Shown here: positions 34,337 to 47,808 of the stretch, piece by piece
Layout of the letters: every line of letters starts with the position of its first letter
Position numbering within the stretch: the stretch's first letter is position 1
Source: Neelides folsomi
Lineage: Eukaryota > Arthropoda > Collembola > Neelipleona > Neelidae
DNA: 64,000 bases
Reading direction: 5' to 3'
NCBI GenBank assembly: GCA_034687125.1
Contig: JAQGBZ010000029.1
Coordinates: 124,001-188,000, forward strand
Notes under the pieces: model-generated
The model's database searches: none
What the model was told of the DNA's origin: nothing
The model's input: only the letters and a program-made list of their open reading frames with translations
Made by a program: the position numbers and the translations under genes

Positions 34337-37300
34337 ATGAGTGACGGAAAGAAAATGACGGAGCGGACGCACATACTCGATTCCAAAAAGAGACCTCCAA
34401 TTCCTCCACCCCCGCAAGTCAATAAAAAGGTACATAAACATAAATAAATTCTTTTTCGCTCACTTTCATAACCAATGTTTTTATTTAATTTTTATCTGAA
34501 AAATATAGTCTATTTCGATTCAACTTTCTTTCATAACAAATACCTTTATGAAAATAAAGAAATTAAATTAAAGAGATCGATTAAATTGTCGCTAGTTAGC
34601 TATACATAAGTATACCAAAGTTAAGTAACATTATTAGGTGTATTAAATTAATGTAAATTTCATCTCAATATTGTATTATGAAAGTCACTGATTTCGCTAA
34701 AACTTTATTCGCCGTCAGTATGAATTATTAAAACGAGAAAGATGACTTTCATGATGAATTGATGAATCTACTAAATAAATAATTATTTACCCAAGTGCTA
34801 CACTGATATACTAAATCTTTCTTATACAGAGAGGTATAACTAAATACTACACAAATACTAATCTACTTTAGTTATGTGGTTTGTTTTATATAGTGCACAT
34901 TTAAAATTTAAATGAAAGGGAAAATTAAATCTTCAAAGTTTCTTTTGTATCCAAAACTTGTGATCAAATTGAGTAAGAATGTTTTGGTTTTAGAGTTGAA
35001 AATTATTGATTGTTAAAGTGGGTACTCAACTCTTTGAATCGACATTTCTAAGTACTCCTTTTTAGCTCTTTCAGTGTCAATTTACCTAAAGTAAAGGATA
35101 ACAAAAATGTTTAGTGGGGGCGTGGAAAGTAAAAGTACTCGCTGAGTCCTCTTTATCTTTCCTATCTTTAGTACTTTATTTGTTGGTTCAAAAGAACCTT
35201 TAATCCAATATACCTTTTAACAGTGTATAGCACTAAAATCTCTACTCTTTGTAATTTACATAATATTTTTCATCAATAGTCAACAAGATAAGTTTTATAA
35301 CAATTTCTCATTTAATAATCAAGAATAAGCTTAAAATCAATTAAGCTTGATAAAATATGCTCCATATATAAATACATTATGATATGTACTCATTATTATT
35401 ATGTTATTTATAAGATAAGTAATAATTCTGAAAACAACTTCTACAATATTATTAGATTTAGATTTATATAAGTATTTTAATTAAAGAATAAATCAAGTGA
35501 GTTCAAAAAATTCCCCAGTGAAATATCAAAATAAGGAGAGTTAAACGATTGAAGGATATCGTTGAATTCTTTTCAAGAATTCATTACTCTCAATTGAGAG
35601 AGGAACAAAAGGTTTGATATCAATACTATAGAAGTTGGGAGTCCTTATCAAGCACACATTAATGGATGGTATAGAAGGCGTGATAAAAGATCTATCATGG
35701 AGCATTGGAGCTGAGAAGAAGGGGAGACATTAGTCGTTGAGATGACAAAGGCGAAAGAATTGCAAGGAAATTCTTGAGATTCTTTTCGTGTTCAGAATGA
35801 TGAAGGAGGGAAAAGAGTTTCTCCGGCCGCAAATCCTCTCCCACTTTCCAAGCCCGTTTCTTCGACCGGAGGAAAAGGAATTTCTGGTGGAGTTGGGAAA
35901 AGCGGAGGAACCGGAAGGCCGTCGAAATCTCCTGGTTCTACCATTACATCAATTGGGAAGATTGGATCCGCGACTCCTGCCTCTACTGATGCATCTAGTC
36001 AAAGGCCTTTTGACCAAGCAAGCGGTGGTCGTTTGGCCTACGTCAACGAAGCAATCACTCCAAGCCCTACGTCTCCCACATCTAATGATGACATGAGTCA
36101 GCTCGTTCACCAGGTCTCTTCTTTACACTTTTAATCTTTATATCCGCTCTTAATAAAGTCGAAATACCCAGAAATCTCCGTTATTTTGTATGAAGCTTAA
36201 ATGCCATGTGTGTTGTATTAATGTCTCGATCTTGCCCTCCAGATATAACCTTTATTTTTATTATACTTATATTTATAAAAGTAGAAGAGATAAAGGGATA
36301 TATCTAAAATGCAATTTACATAATAACCACATCATTTTCAACAATCCAAATGGATTTTCACCACGAAAGAGAAAGCATTAAAATTCCACTGACGACTTTT
36401 GACTAAATGGCTAATGACCGAGTAGAATAAGTATTTTAACTCTGCAAAGATGAAATCTAATGTGAATAGATTAAAAGTTGATTATTGTACAATTAAAAAT
36501 TAACAACTGCTTTGGTTGTATAGTTGGATCTTGAGGAAGAACCACCAAAAAGCACTTTACCTCAGGCCAGCTTCAATTACATCAACTCTATCATTGGAAG
36601 TGGAGTCATAGGTGAGTTTACCCATTAACTTTATCTAAATATGTATTTAATCACCATCCTTTTTCATATAAATAAAAAACTTTAATCTTTCAAATAAACA
36701 TAATTGGGAACTTTCGTAAAATAAATTAGAATTTTAGTTCTAAATTGTTAATGTCATTCATTCCACCATAGTCATTCAATTTATATTCCAACTTTTAGCC
36801 AAGGATAAAAATGCTTAAAATGTTAGAGCATTCTATTGAATAATAAAATGCCGCAATGATGATTATAATGGATTAGGAATGCCTGCTGCTCTGCATCAGT
36901 CCGGAGTCGTACTTGGAGTGGTGCTATTGATCTTCACAGCTTTTGTCACAGATTACTCATTAGTTCTAATGGTGAAAGCTGGGCACTTGAGCGGGACTTA
37001 CTCGTACCAGGGAATGATGGAGGCTGCTTTTGGAAAATGGGGCTTTTATGTCCTTTCCTTCCTTCAATTTGTTTATCCTCTCATTGGTAAGTCAAACCCT
37101 TTGGATTAAATATAAACAAAGACTATATTTACGAAATTAGCAATATGGAAAAATCAATGGGCAAAAAACCTTAAGGGATATTAAAGGTAATGCGAGAGGA
37201 ACGAAAACATTTGAAGGTTTTTAATTGTGGTTTTTTATTTTAGCAATGATTAGTTATAATGTCATTGTTGGAGATACTTTGACAAAAGTTCTGGTTTACT

Positions 37301-38930
37301 TCACCGAAATTCGACCAGAAGCCATTACACTAGAACGAGAATTTGTTGTTTTCCTTTCAACTGTATTAGTCACATTACCTTTGTCTCTTTATCGGGACGT
37401 TGCAAGAATGGCGAAAATCTCGTTTCTTTCTCTCATCTCCATTGGGTTCATCATGCTCTCAATTCTCATACGCTACGGAACTCTAACCATGTAAGATCAA
37501 GGTTCATTTCCTCTCAAACATAAAACCCAAATATTTCCTTGATTAAATCCTAATTAATTTAGATAATTATAATGCATTCACGCTGCGAATACCCGTGAGT
37601 TCGAACGAACCGCTAAAATATTATTGAAAATGTATATGTGGGGCCCAGGAAACGCTAGTGCAAGTTACCATGTTATATGAGCATTTTCAATAATATTTTA
37701 GCGGGTAAAACTCACGGGTAAAGATTTCCTGAATGGACTTTAGTACAATATTAATTACAGATAATTAGTTATTGGAACTAACCACAAGTCTTTATCATTT
37801 TAGACCCAACGTCACATATGAATACACAAATACAGGAGTGCTTCAAGCTCTAGGAATATTCGCATTTGCATTTATGTGTCACGTAAGTTTCAATATTAAT
37901 CATCTTTGATTAATTTATACATGACCTTAAATATTTATTTATATTACTCAAAATTGGTATATTTTAATGAGAATTGAAGAAAGTTAATTGCTTTTTCCGT
38001 ATAGCACAACACCTTCATGATTTACACATCAATGGAAAACACAAACGTTACCAAATGGACCAAAGTCACTCATATCTCAATTGGTGTCTCTCTTCTAATT
38101 AGTATCATTTTTTCTGTCGGAGGTTATGCAACTTTTGGAAGTCACGTTCAAAGTAAGATTAGTTTTAATGGGAAATTAATTAATAAACATTATGCAATAA
38201 GCATGATTTTACATATACAAATAATAGAAATAAAATGTAATTACATAGCTAATTACCCTATTAAAATTTCTTATTAACAGGTGATTTGCTAGAGAATTAT
38301 TGTTGGGACGATGATCTTATCAACTTTTCTCGCGTGCTCTTTTGCTTCACGATCCTCCTCACTTTCCCACTCGAGTGTTTTGTGGCCAGAGATGTGGTCG
38401 AGAACATTTGTTTTGAACGAAAGAATGCATCAAGTACAGCAAGACATTTTAGCGTCACCGTTTTCATCATCATTACAGCTTTTATTATATCAATGGCCAC
38501 TGATTGTCTTGGACTTGTATTGGAACTCAATGTAAGCAATTGAGTTTAAATGGGCTGAATTGGTTAATTGATTTATAATGATTTTCAGGGTTTTTTAGCT
38601 GCGATTCCTCTCGCTTTTATTCTTCCATCCCTCTGCTACATCCGACTTGAACCATCGCGACTGTTGAGTAGAGAGAAAATTCCAGCAATCCTTACAGCTT
38701 CTTTTGGAATCATCATTTCAGTCACGGGGCTGATTTTCATGACATTTGAAGGGCATTCTTCGTCGACTTGCAGTCACGGAAAAGCTATGTCATACTGCTC
38801 CAATCAACCAGACGTCGTTTTTCCAAACGGAACAATTGGCCCCTCTCAATCAACTCTTTCTTTGTTTTCACAAATGATTCCAGTTCCAAACTCAAGTATT
38901 TCATCTCAAATTCCCCAAAGTTTACCATAA
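34337..38930 (+). CDS. SLC38A11: SLC38A11-like sodium-coupled neutral amino acid transporter
   Basis: Nine exons: 34337-34429, 35796-36113, 36524-36611, 36877-37086, 37244-37490, 37804-37882, 38005-38152, 38281-38531 and 38589-38930, giving 591 residues. About 150 N-terminal residues are disordered: a PPIPPPP stretch, then Gly/Ser/Thr-rich sequence ending TPSPTSPTSNDDMSQLVHQ. The AAAP/SLC38 membrane core of ~11 helices follows: SFNYINSIIGSGVIGMPAAL, VTDYSLVLMVKAG, MISYNVIVGDTLTKV, LPLSLYRDVARMAK, FMCHHNTFMIYTSMEN, VGGYATFG, LLENYCWDDDL and CFVARDVVENI. The order and motifs match vertebrate SLC38A11. It likely moves neutral amino acids with sodium at the plasma or lysosomal membrane. The N-terminus is about 130 residues longer than in vertebrates, and the first exon is the least certain part. 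Intron 5 holds a MITE. Confidence 0.9.
37592..37718. mobile_element. TA-flanked MITE inside an SLC38A11-like intron
   Basis: Ends CCCGTGAGTT and AACTCACGGG-type complements, with a second strongly matching inner block (CGCTAAAATATTATTGAAAA and its complement), flanked by TA at 37590-37591 and 37719-37720. The non-coding centre contains a GGGGCCCAGG palindrome. It lies between coding exons 5 and 6. Confidence 0.65.
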
Positions 38931-41900
38931 AATCATATATTAAAGAAAACCCGATTTTATTAATTTAACTGTTAACCACTTTAATCGTTGGGTACTTTTG
39001 AGTGGTAAGAAAAATGATATTGATTTGACTAATATTTTTTATAATTAAATACAAACTTTTTGTATTAAACATTCGTATTTACCTTTAAGTATTTATTGTG
39101 TATCGATTTTCATGTAAATGTCATACTTTTCATTAGCGCATCGGTTAAAAATTATTTTTATTCCTAATAACGTTTTTTATAACTATTCATTTTGATTTAT
39201 AAAAGATAAGATAATTAAGTTTCACTATATTTTAGTACTTTCAGTACATAACTTTTAGTAAAAGTAGCCGTTGTTGATTTTATCCAAAAATATCAAAAGC
39301 ACATTATACTAAAATATTTTTTAATCAAAATATTCGTGTAAATTATATAATTTATCTTGTTCAGTGGCGGTCCCAGGGGGTTCAACTGGGTCCATGGTCC
39401 ATCCCCCTTGACTTTGGAAAACGATGTAGATATAATCTAGTTATAACTGACTTAAAGGTCCCTTTCAAATAGCTCAATGTAAGTTTCGAAAAAAATTTCT
39501 CGGGACTTAAAGGTTCCGTTGAAACATCTTTCTAGATATGGAAAAAAATTCCTCGCGACCTAAGATGCCGTTGAATTATCTATCTAAATTATGGAAAAAA
39601 TTTTCTCGGGACCTGTCCCGTTGTAATTCACATCAAGGTATCGAAAAAAATTTCTCGGGACCTAAAGGTCCCGATTATTAGATCTATGCTATTTCCAGTA
39701 CTATTTATTAATATTTTACAGATACTGATTATATTAAGTACCCTTATGCTATTATAATGCATTATTTTATAACAAACAAATTTGGACCCCCCTTCTACAA
39801 ATCCTGGGACCGCCCTTGATCTTGTTTAATATTAATTATTCGCTTATGTACCTATAAATAACCTGTCAACCAATCCATACAATCAATAAATCTTTCACAA
39901 ACGTAGAATTTAAGTAGGTATGTATTATTAATATTAATAACTATTTATTACCAAATATTAAATAGGTATTAACTCGTATAAAACATAAATTAGAGATCAA
40001 GTCTCTCATACTATATAACATTAATTACTAAACAAAAATGGTAAATAAAACTTTGATATTTAAAAAAAGCCACTTCATTTATTTCAATATGACTGTCTCG
40101 AGTGTCCTGCCTGCCTAATTATCTGATATTCATATTCATAATTATAAAACCCAAGTCTGCTATATTTTACGTTAGCGTGACTATTATATGTAGCTAAATA
40201 TTTACTGTTATGATAATCATAGGTAATGAGGTTATGGAAGTGACAGGTCAGTGAATGAAAAATAGACCTAGGTATAGGTATATACTTTGTTTATTCAAAT
40301 AGGCTAAACCAAATGAAATGGAATTATAATCATAACAAGGTAAATGAGATCATATAAATATATTATTGTTTTCTATCGAGGTTAATTAAACTAAATTAAC
40401 AAACAAGTATTTGGCTTCTACGCTTGAAGTTAAAAGGATTTTAGCTTTCTGCTAAAATGCTTATAGGACAATCTTAACATAATGGACAAATAGGGCGCTA
40501 GAAGGTATGATTTTAACAAGTATTTTATTTCTAGCAAAAAAACCAATTTATTTCTAATTTATACTTTGACATTTAAACCAATACTCATTCTCATTCAAAT
40601 CTATCATTAACTGAAATAGTGTAAACGGAAATAAGATATATGATAATATTAAGAATTTAATTACGTATTTGTAGATAACGTTTATATTTTAATTTCAAAA
40701 TATACAAAAATGTAATATTTCAGAAATCATACAAATCATAAATTATCAAAGGAGAATCAAAGTTTACATGAAATGTTAAAGTCATAAAGAAGGTATTCCA
40801 ATAATAAATTAAAATCAATGTAGCATAAATGAATGAAAATAGAAAAATGTACACTGATTTCAACTTTGGCAAAAATGATTTGTGATGATTAATCAAATAA
40901 AAAAATTTTGAAACAAAAACAATTATAAATAGCGTATAATTGAAATTCCATACACGTTAACTTCACCAGTATTCATATTTAAGCGTTTTCATTCCTCTTC
41001 CCATCTTCTTAATAATAAAATGATGTTCAAAGGTCAATTGATAAATTTTGAAGTAAAATGATTACTTGCACTTAAACTTTGTTTGAAACGCCTAATAGAG
41101 CACATCTCATTTCCATTTAGCTAATACATTTTAACTAACTTATTTTAGTGAGCAAATATTTGAAAACTCATAAATTTCACTTTTTTGTTAAAGTATCTGT
41201 AGACTGTAGAGTATAACTAAATCATCCGAATACCAAAAAAGTATTGTATTTATTATTTATATTATAAAAAGTAAAATAATTGTTTGTAAATAATAATCTA
41301 CAAATATAGGTATTTAATGCCTCTATATTGATGATACATGACTTGAATTCAGCACAAATATGTATCAGAAAATATTGCAATGTTATTTTTAACATTTCTC
41401 TCATGTAATATCTAAGTATGTATTCTATATACACGTTTCATTAAACGCATTCAAAGTAATGGCATTTAAGTAAATAAGGCCTATAAACTACTATTAAACG
41501 TTAATAAATATATTATAACTTATGATATATTATTTATCGTTTACATTATAAATAAATATGTCAATCCGTATAGATAGGTAGGTATTACTAATATCATACA
41601 TTTTTTGTATTTATTTATTACTTATTAGGTAAGTTTATATGCACTTGTGGATTTTTAGTAGGAGGTATTTGGGTAATTTATTTTTTTACAATATTTGGCT
41701 AGATATTATTGATATATCCTTAATAGTTTATCAACATTTCAAATAATAAGTTAAATCGCTCAATCCATTTCAATCTATATTTACTTTGTATTTCAAATAT
41801 CATCAACATAGGTTTGCGCAGTTATTTATTTCATTTATTATTTCACTTTCTCTAACGTCTTTAAAATCATACCCTTATTATGTAGCTTATTAGCTACACA

Positions 41901-42050
41901 GTTCTATTGATCAGATGAAGTGAATAACTGACTTTATAAGAGGTTGTCTCAATGACTGACTGTAAATATAAATTGACATAGTTGAATGTCATTATTTCAT
42001 ATAAGTACTACGTTTACATTACAAATTGACTCAATTCGGGGTGGGGGAGC
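38931..42050. other. 3.1-kb intergenic region with an hAT MITE
   Basis: AT-rich spacer between the convergent SLC38A11-like and LPCAT3-like genes. Apart from the hAT-type element at 39362-39818, I see no structure, gene or repeat. Confidence 0.4.
39362..39818. mobile_element. hAT-type non-autonomous element with 8-bp target duplication
   Basis: The left end CAGTGGCGGTCCCAGGGGG and the right end CCTGGGACCGCCCTTG form terminal inverted repeats. The identical octamer ATCTTGTT flanks both sides (39354-39361 and 39819-39826), the hallmark of hAT insertions. Inside (about 39485-39675), a ~55-60 base unit containing GGAAAAAAATTTCTCGGGAC and CTAAAGGTCCCGTTG recurs four times imperfectly. No transposase. 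Confidence 0.85.
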
Positions 42051-44755
42051 TTAATCCACCTTAACTCCATTTTCCTGTCGTTCCTTCTTCGCTCCCTTTT
42101 TACTGGATTTAAGAAATGTTCGTGCCATTGGCTCAAGGAGTCCGAAACCGGCAAACAGAATTGTTCCACAAAAATAGAGTTGAGAGTAAATGTCGAACCA
42201 ACGGTTAAACTTGAGAAGGACGAAGGGTACCAAGCAATATCCAAAGAAGCATGTGAGAAGGACTTTGAAAATAATAGCGTCAACGATGCGGCCAATTGTG
42301 CTATTATGCCACATCATACAGTATTTGTTTTCCACGAATACTCTTTCAAGCTGAAAAATTGACGAATTTAAAATTAATTAAATTATTTGGCAATGAAATT
42401 TTTTCAAATATTTAATAAAATTAATTTGCCAAGTTCTTGTCACCTTCTTTTCTGCATTCATAACGAGGAACTCCATAAAGAAACACATGTAGTATCCAGA
42501 ATGTAATCCGTGCCAGACGGCTAAGAATAGAAGTGCCATTCCTTGTGAGATAAACCGATTGCCCAAAAATTTCAATCTCTTGTAAATATATCTGTAATTA
42601 ATAAACGAGGTTATGAACATTAAAACTAGACGGTGAATACGTATTATAAATATTTTGGTTCTTTAATTAAGAATTATAGCTTTTGGGCAATCCATAAATA
42701 TGTAATGTACTACTTTACAATTAATTTTCCTGGCAGGTATAAGACAGAATACAGAATAATAATGAAAAATGTCTTACTCGGCAACCCATTTATTTGTACA
42801 TTTGTTAAAAGCCAAGATTAGGTGACCGAATTTATATGACTTTTCAAACAACGCAATGTCAATGTTTTCACATCCGTCCCATTTCGTTTCTCCCTTTAGG
42901 GAAATTCCGTTGTGAGTTATTCCTAAATTATAATGACATCATTATTTTTCATTTACAAATTAAGTGATGTAACATAATAATAAATCATTCAAAAAGGACT
43001 TACCTGAAAGTATGCAAGCACCTTCAGTCACAATCCAACAACTAACATATTTGTAAAGCATGATTCGTCCGAATATCCCAACAATCAGCATTTTTTGAAA
43101 GAAGTAGAGGTTCTAACATTAAGAATAAAGATGATCATTGATACTTATTTAAAATTCTACTATACAGGTATATTAGTCGTGCATACAAATTACCTTAAAG
43201 TTTTCTGACATGACATAATCACTGTTGATATAAAGAGATCCAATCTGGAAAATTCCGACATAAATCAGGCCATACATAAGTCGTTGTAATCCAGGAGTTA
43301 CACTGTTTGGTGGTTGACCATTCTAAAAAACAAATTCAAGGTAAAAACATCTCGATAAATATTATATGAAAAAGAAATATTTTAATCACGTGAAACGATT
43401 TCATAGATTTCATATATTAATACTTAAGACAAACAGATTTAGCTTAAATCATATAAGTATGTAAAAGGTAATATGTAGCTTTTCAGTGAATTTGTCCTTT
43501 CTGTTTACTCATGATAAGATTTTAAATAAACAAGATTTATTTTAAAACTACAATAACCATCAAACTACTAATGTGCATCATATTCTGTAATTTATAATCA
43601 ATTTTTCAATTTGACTTCAATAAGTTGAAGTGTTTACTTACCATTTACACTTATTTACATTTAACTTATTTTAGATCTTCACCTTCGAATCACGACCCCA
43701 AATAAATGAAAAACTATAATGCAAACAATTACTATACCTCAGTGTAATCTCCATTAACGAACTTGAGATATCGATTCATGGGATATTGAGGTCCGATCAT
43801 GAAACTAGCTGGAAAAAGCACATGTCCCGCTGATTCCATAATTGATGGAAACTTTTTAACGGCTGATTTCTTTTGCTCTTCAGACAACTCTTTCTGTAAG
43901 TTGAAAAAATTATAATTAAGTTTATGGAAATTGGTAGTTATATTAATCCTAGTGTGGGACATAGGAAGTGAAAATATTTGTACAAATAATAAAATAAATT
44001 TACTTCATTCCGCATTCCGTCAAAGACATCATATGCTTGACCAATGAGCCTCAGTGTCAAAACGCAATGTGGAATTGTCCATTTGATGTCATAAGTATTT
44101 GTTTCAGTCATAAAGTAGACTAAGATAAAAAACAATACAATTGTTAAGTTTAAAAATAATAAGTAGTTGATGAATAATGAATATTTTATAATATTTTAAA
44201 TCAAAATTTGAACTTACGAATCATTAGGTAAGACATTTGAAATGTGAAAGAGAAGAGAACCGAAATTAAGGTTCCACTTGTGAATAGAAGAAAAATATAT
44301 TGTACAATGATGCATACATATGCATGTGCGATCGCACCACCTGAAAATTAAATTATTCATTAGAAATTTTCTTATATTGTAATTATACTTAATTAAATAA
44401 ATTATACATGAGTGTATTTTTAATGATCATTAAATTCTCACCATAATTGAAATATCCAATATATGATCCAAAAACAATAAAGTAGATGTGCTGAATTATA
44501 GAAGGTTTGTTGTACAAGAAAAGCCGGTGAGTGAATATAATTGGATATACTGAAATTAAATAAATCATCATTAGTAAAATCGAGATACAATACAAATAAT
44601 AAAACATGTAAGCTTAAATTAATTAATATTATAAAAATTAACATACCGAGTAATAACGAGACGAGGAGTCGAAGTGCAGGTCCAGAAGCCCCCAGGTACC
44701 CCGCAATAAAATCAATCCAGTCTCCATCAAGTTCACTTTCAGCAAGTCCGCTCAT
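42051..44755 (-). CDS. LPCAT3: lysophospholipid acyltransferase, LPCAT3/MBOAT5-like
   Basis: Ten exons: 44755-44647, 44549-44442, 44340-44218, 44119-44004, 43893-43738, 43322-43194, 43112-43004, 42922-42778, 42591-42444 and 42350-42051, encoding 480 residues (human LPCAT3 487). Diagnostic blocks are YLGASGPALRLLVSLLLG, YDIKWTIPHCVLTLRLIGQA, a long ASFMIGPQYPMNRYLKFV, and the catalytic MBOAT region CTNKWVAEYIYKRLKFLGN with the Asn, then FLAVWHGLHSGY with the active His. About ten membrane segments are predicted by eye. It re-acylates lysophosphatidylcholine and related lipids with polyunsaturated acyl chains in the endoplasmic reticulum (Lands cycle). Drosophila nessy belongs to the same family. 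The C-terminus is lysine-rich (KSSKKGAKKE) but lacks a terminal KKxx signal. Intron 5 (43323-43737) is the longest. Confidence 0.95.
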
Positions 44756-47700
44756 TTTCTTTCAATGGCTTATAATTAAAAATTTAATGATTAATCGATA
44801 CAATGGAAGAAAAATCTAAACTCATAATAATAGAGGTCCCCTTCATAAAATATTAGGCACTTTGGTAGAGTAAATAAATCGATACTGTTATCATATTCGA
44901 CATTCGAAGAATTCGATCATAAATAACTACAATAATTACTTTTAAATATAAAAAACGTTATAATAAATTCTATAAACTATAAATATTTGGTATATAATTG
45001 CTTGAGTTGAGCCTATTACGATTTCGCGTAAATCATAACTTATCATTATAATGTTTTTTAAAACAATCTTTAATATTTTTAATTAATTAATCATAAAAGA
45101 TAAAATTATTATATTCTAACAAAATTTTATTTCCTTTTTGTATAGTTATCAATGGTACTCTAAATTAAAGTGAAGAAAATATTTAATTACTTTTGTTAAT
45201 CTAATGCGCAAAATTAATGTTTTCGTATAATATTTATAATCTATATTTTATCAATTTCATTCTGCAATTTAATTACGATGTTACAGAAATTCCCTTCATG
45301 TATAGGAAATGTGAATAAATGGGATGACGAGGGGACAGTGTCTTTTAATGATGGAGCAATGAAATACCAGAACTGAATGAATCTTTTATTATATTGCTTA
45401 CCAAGTCAGTCGTATAAATGTCTCGATAAGAAAAGTTGAATTGGGCCAAATAATTGTAAAAAAATTGGGTCAAAGAGGAAAATATGAGAGAAAGAGAGGA
45501 GAATTGTGGAATTGATCTTTGGCAAAAATAATAAACCCGGTTTTAAATTCGGTGGTGTGAGAAAGAAAGCGGCAATTTATTTTCTGGAACCAGCGAATGG
45601 TTCTTTGGTGGAGTTTGGTGGTTTAACTGGAAGAAGAATTCTGATCCAACTTTTCCTCTCTCTTCCGCGATTCGATGTGACTGGGAATAGGAATGTTGCC
45701 AGCTCGAGGAAAAGTCACGCCACCAGAACTTGCACAGGTGCAGGTTCTCTGCCGCAACCACGGTGGGGAACAAACGGTTCTAATTAATTTATTTTATTTA
45801 ATCACACCTCACACTCATTAATGCCGCCCACTGGATTACTTTTACTTTTAATTAATTCAATCTTCCTGGTTAGAATGATATAGACTTGATATTATGATCA
45901 GACTCGCAAATAACTTTTTACTCTATTATAATAAAGTTTGGACTCTTTGTGGATTTGCTGAGGACAATAACATTTACTTTAATATTTACCATATTAGTTA
46001 AGGCGTTATAGTCCATATCATTCTGAACTATCGGCACTATGTTGAATTTTATTATCTTACACTTAGGGACATTCACAAATCAGCTGACACAAAAAGTTAG
46101 ACCCCCCACCCCCCCATGATGACACTTGGTGACACTTTGGGCTACCCCCCTAAACGTGTCAGCTGATTTGTGAACGTTCCCTTATAAGTTCAATAATGCT
46201 TAAAATGTGTTTAGAGTTGTTAATATACCAAACTAACAATATAAATATTAGGGGATTTTATTTTGTGTGATAGTGATAGGTCATTTTGAATGACCAATAT
46301 TATAAGTATAATGGTTGTTATACGTATTAATTATGTAAGTACTTACATATAAAAATGGAGATCAATTGATAATAAAGACAACATAATACATAAAAATGTT
46401 CAAATAGATTAACCAATAGCAATAAATATGTAGTAAAAAATCACCCTGAATTAAAAAATCCCATTTTCTGCTAGGAAGGTTATCACGTCAAACTAAAAAG
46501 CAACAATAAATGTTATTAAACAATGCAATGTAAAATAGATAATACATTTTTGCGTTTATACATATCATATCATTTATTTATATTACTTTTATTTATATAT
46601 TTACTATAAATGAAATCATTGAAAAGTGACTTCCAACTACGTTAATACCACAATTAAAACAATTGTCTTATATAAAAATGAAAATTATGAACAAAAATTA
46701 TCAATAATTAATGTTCATTAAAAATAAGTGAGAATATACGGCATGCAACACCATCCCATTTTCATCATTCATGTAATCATGTTTAATACGCATTTTATAT
46801 ATTATGTACTTTTATTTTCCTATTCTCATAAATGCACTTACATTTTTTATATACAAATTTTTTATTGGTCATTAATCATTGTATTGAAAAATATTAGTTT
46901 TTAACAAAAAATTAGTATAATGATAATAATGAATAAAAGAGTACAAAATATAATAAAGGGAAAGCGGAAATGAAACGTTCACTCAACATTTACATCAAAT
47001 GTAAATGCACAGACAGACATTAGACACATGCATGCAGAATGCAAAAAAAGAAGAGAAAATAGATCGAGTTATGCGAGTTAGTTGTTTATAAAAGAAAGTG
47101 AGGTTGATTTTGCCATCTTGTGTTGGCCAAGTTGGTTTGGGTATTGTGGATATGGGGGGATGCGCGCCGGAGGCGGTCAAGCCCCCTTCCTATCTACTTC
47201 TATCATGCCAAAAGAAAGAGCCAAATAGGAGAATCAAACTGTAATTTCCTTCGACGTTATTATATTACTCTCTCAATTCTCTACTTACTAAATATACGCT
47301 TTAGTTAAATACATTTAATCATTGCACATTGGAGCTAAACCAGTTTAAGTTAAACGTTGAATAATTAAGACGACGTATTTTTGAATCTAAATAATGTGTG
47401 GGTGAAATAATCAAATGAAGGCATCGATTCATTCGAAGACTGACGGACCTTTCGAGACTCACAATCCCAACTCTCCTTTAAGAACTGAATAAATTATTAA
47501 TTTCTACACTCACGATCGTCTTAAGTTTGTCTTTGTAAGTTTTTACATGTCAATTCTACGCCTTATCACGGTCTCTTTAAACTCGCAACATGAATAGTGT
47601 ATGCGGCTACAATTTTATTGATAAATGCTTGTCTCAAATGGAAATTTTTAAGTAGCACGCTATTCTTGTGAGTTGTGATTCAAAGCTTTTGAAGCGTCAC

Positions 47701-47808
47701 TATAATTTTATATCTTTATATCTGATATCATGGTTTAAATTATTCAGAAGTCTTATTTTATCTTAATAGGGGGATATTCCAGCGCAAGGTTGTTTTATTT
47801 TATGAGCT
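44756..47808. other. 3-kb intergenic region between divergent LPCAT3-like and RBM33-like genes
   Basis: AT-rich, apart from a moderately GC-rich patch at 45500-45780 with overlapping open frames on both strands that match nothing I know; it may be a promoter or untranslated exon. A Harbinger-type MITE lies at 46066-46181. No other feature. Confidence 0.4.
46066..46181. mobile_element. PIF/Harbinger-type MITE with TTA duplication
   Basis: Terminal inverted repeats of about 26 bases: GGGACATTCACAAATCAGCT at the left, and the right end complements to GGGAACGTTCACAAATCAGC. They are flanked by TTA on both sides (46063-46065, 46182-46184). The 3-bp TTA duplication and GGG-starting ends fit PIF/Harbinger (Tourist-like) elements. 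The centre is C-rich (runs of C) and non-coding. Confidence 0.7.

Noticed and set aside
45506-45787. Overlapping 93- and 76-codon frames on both strands
   Set aside because: Neither resembles a known protein; the local GC-rich patch explains the open frames and may be a promoter or untranslated exon.
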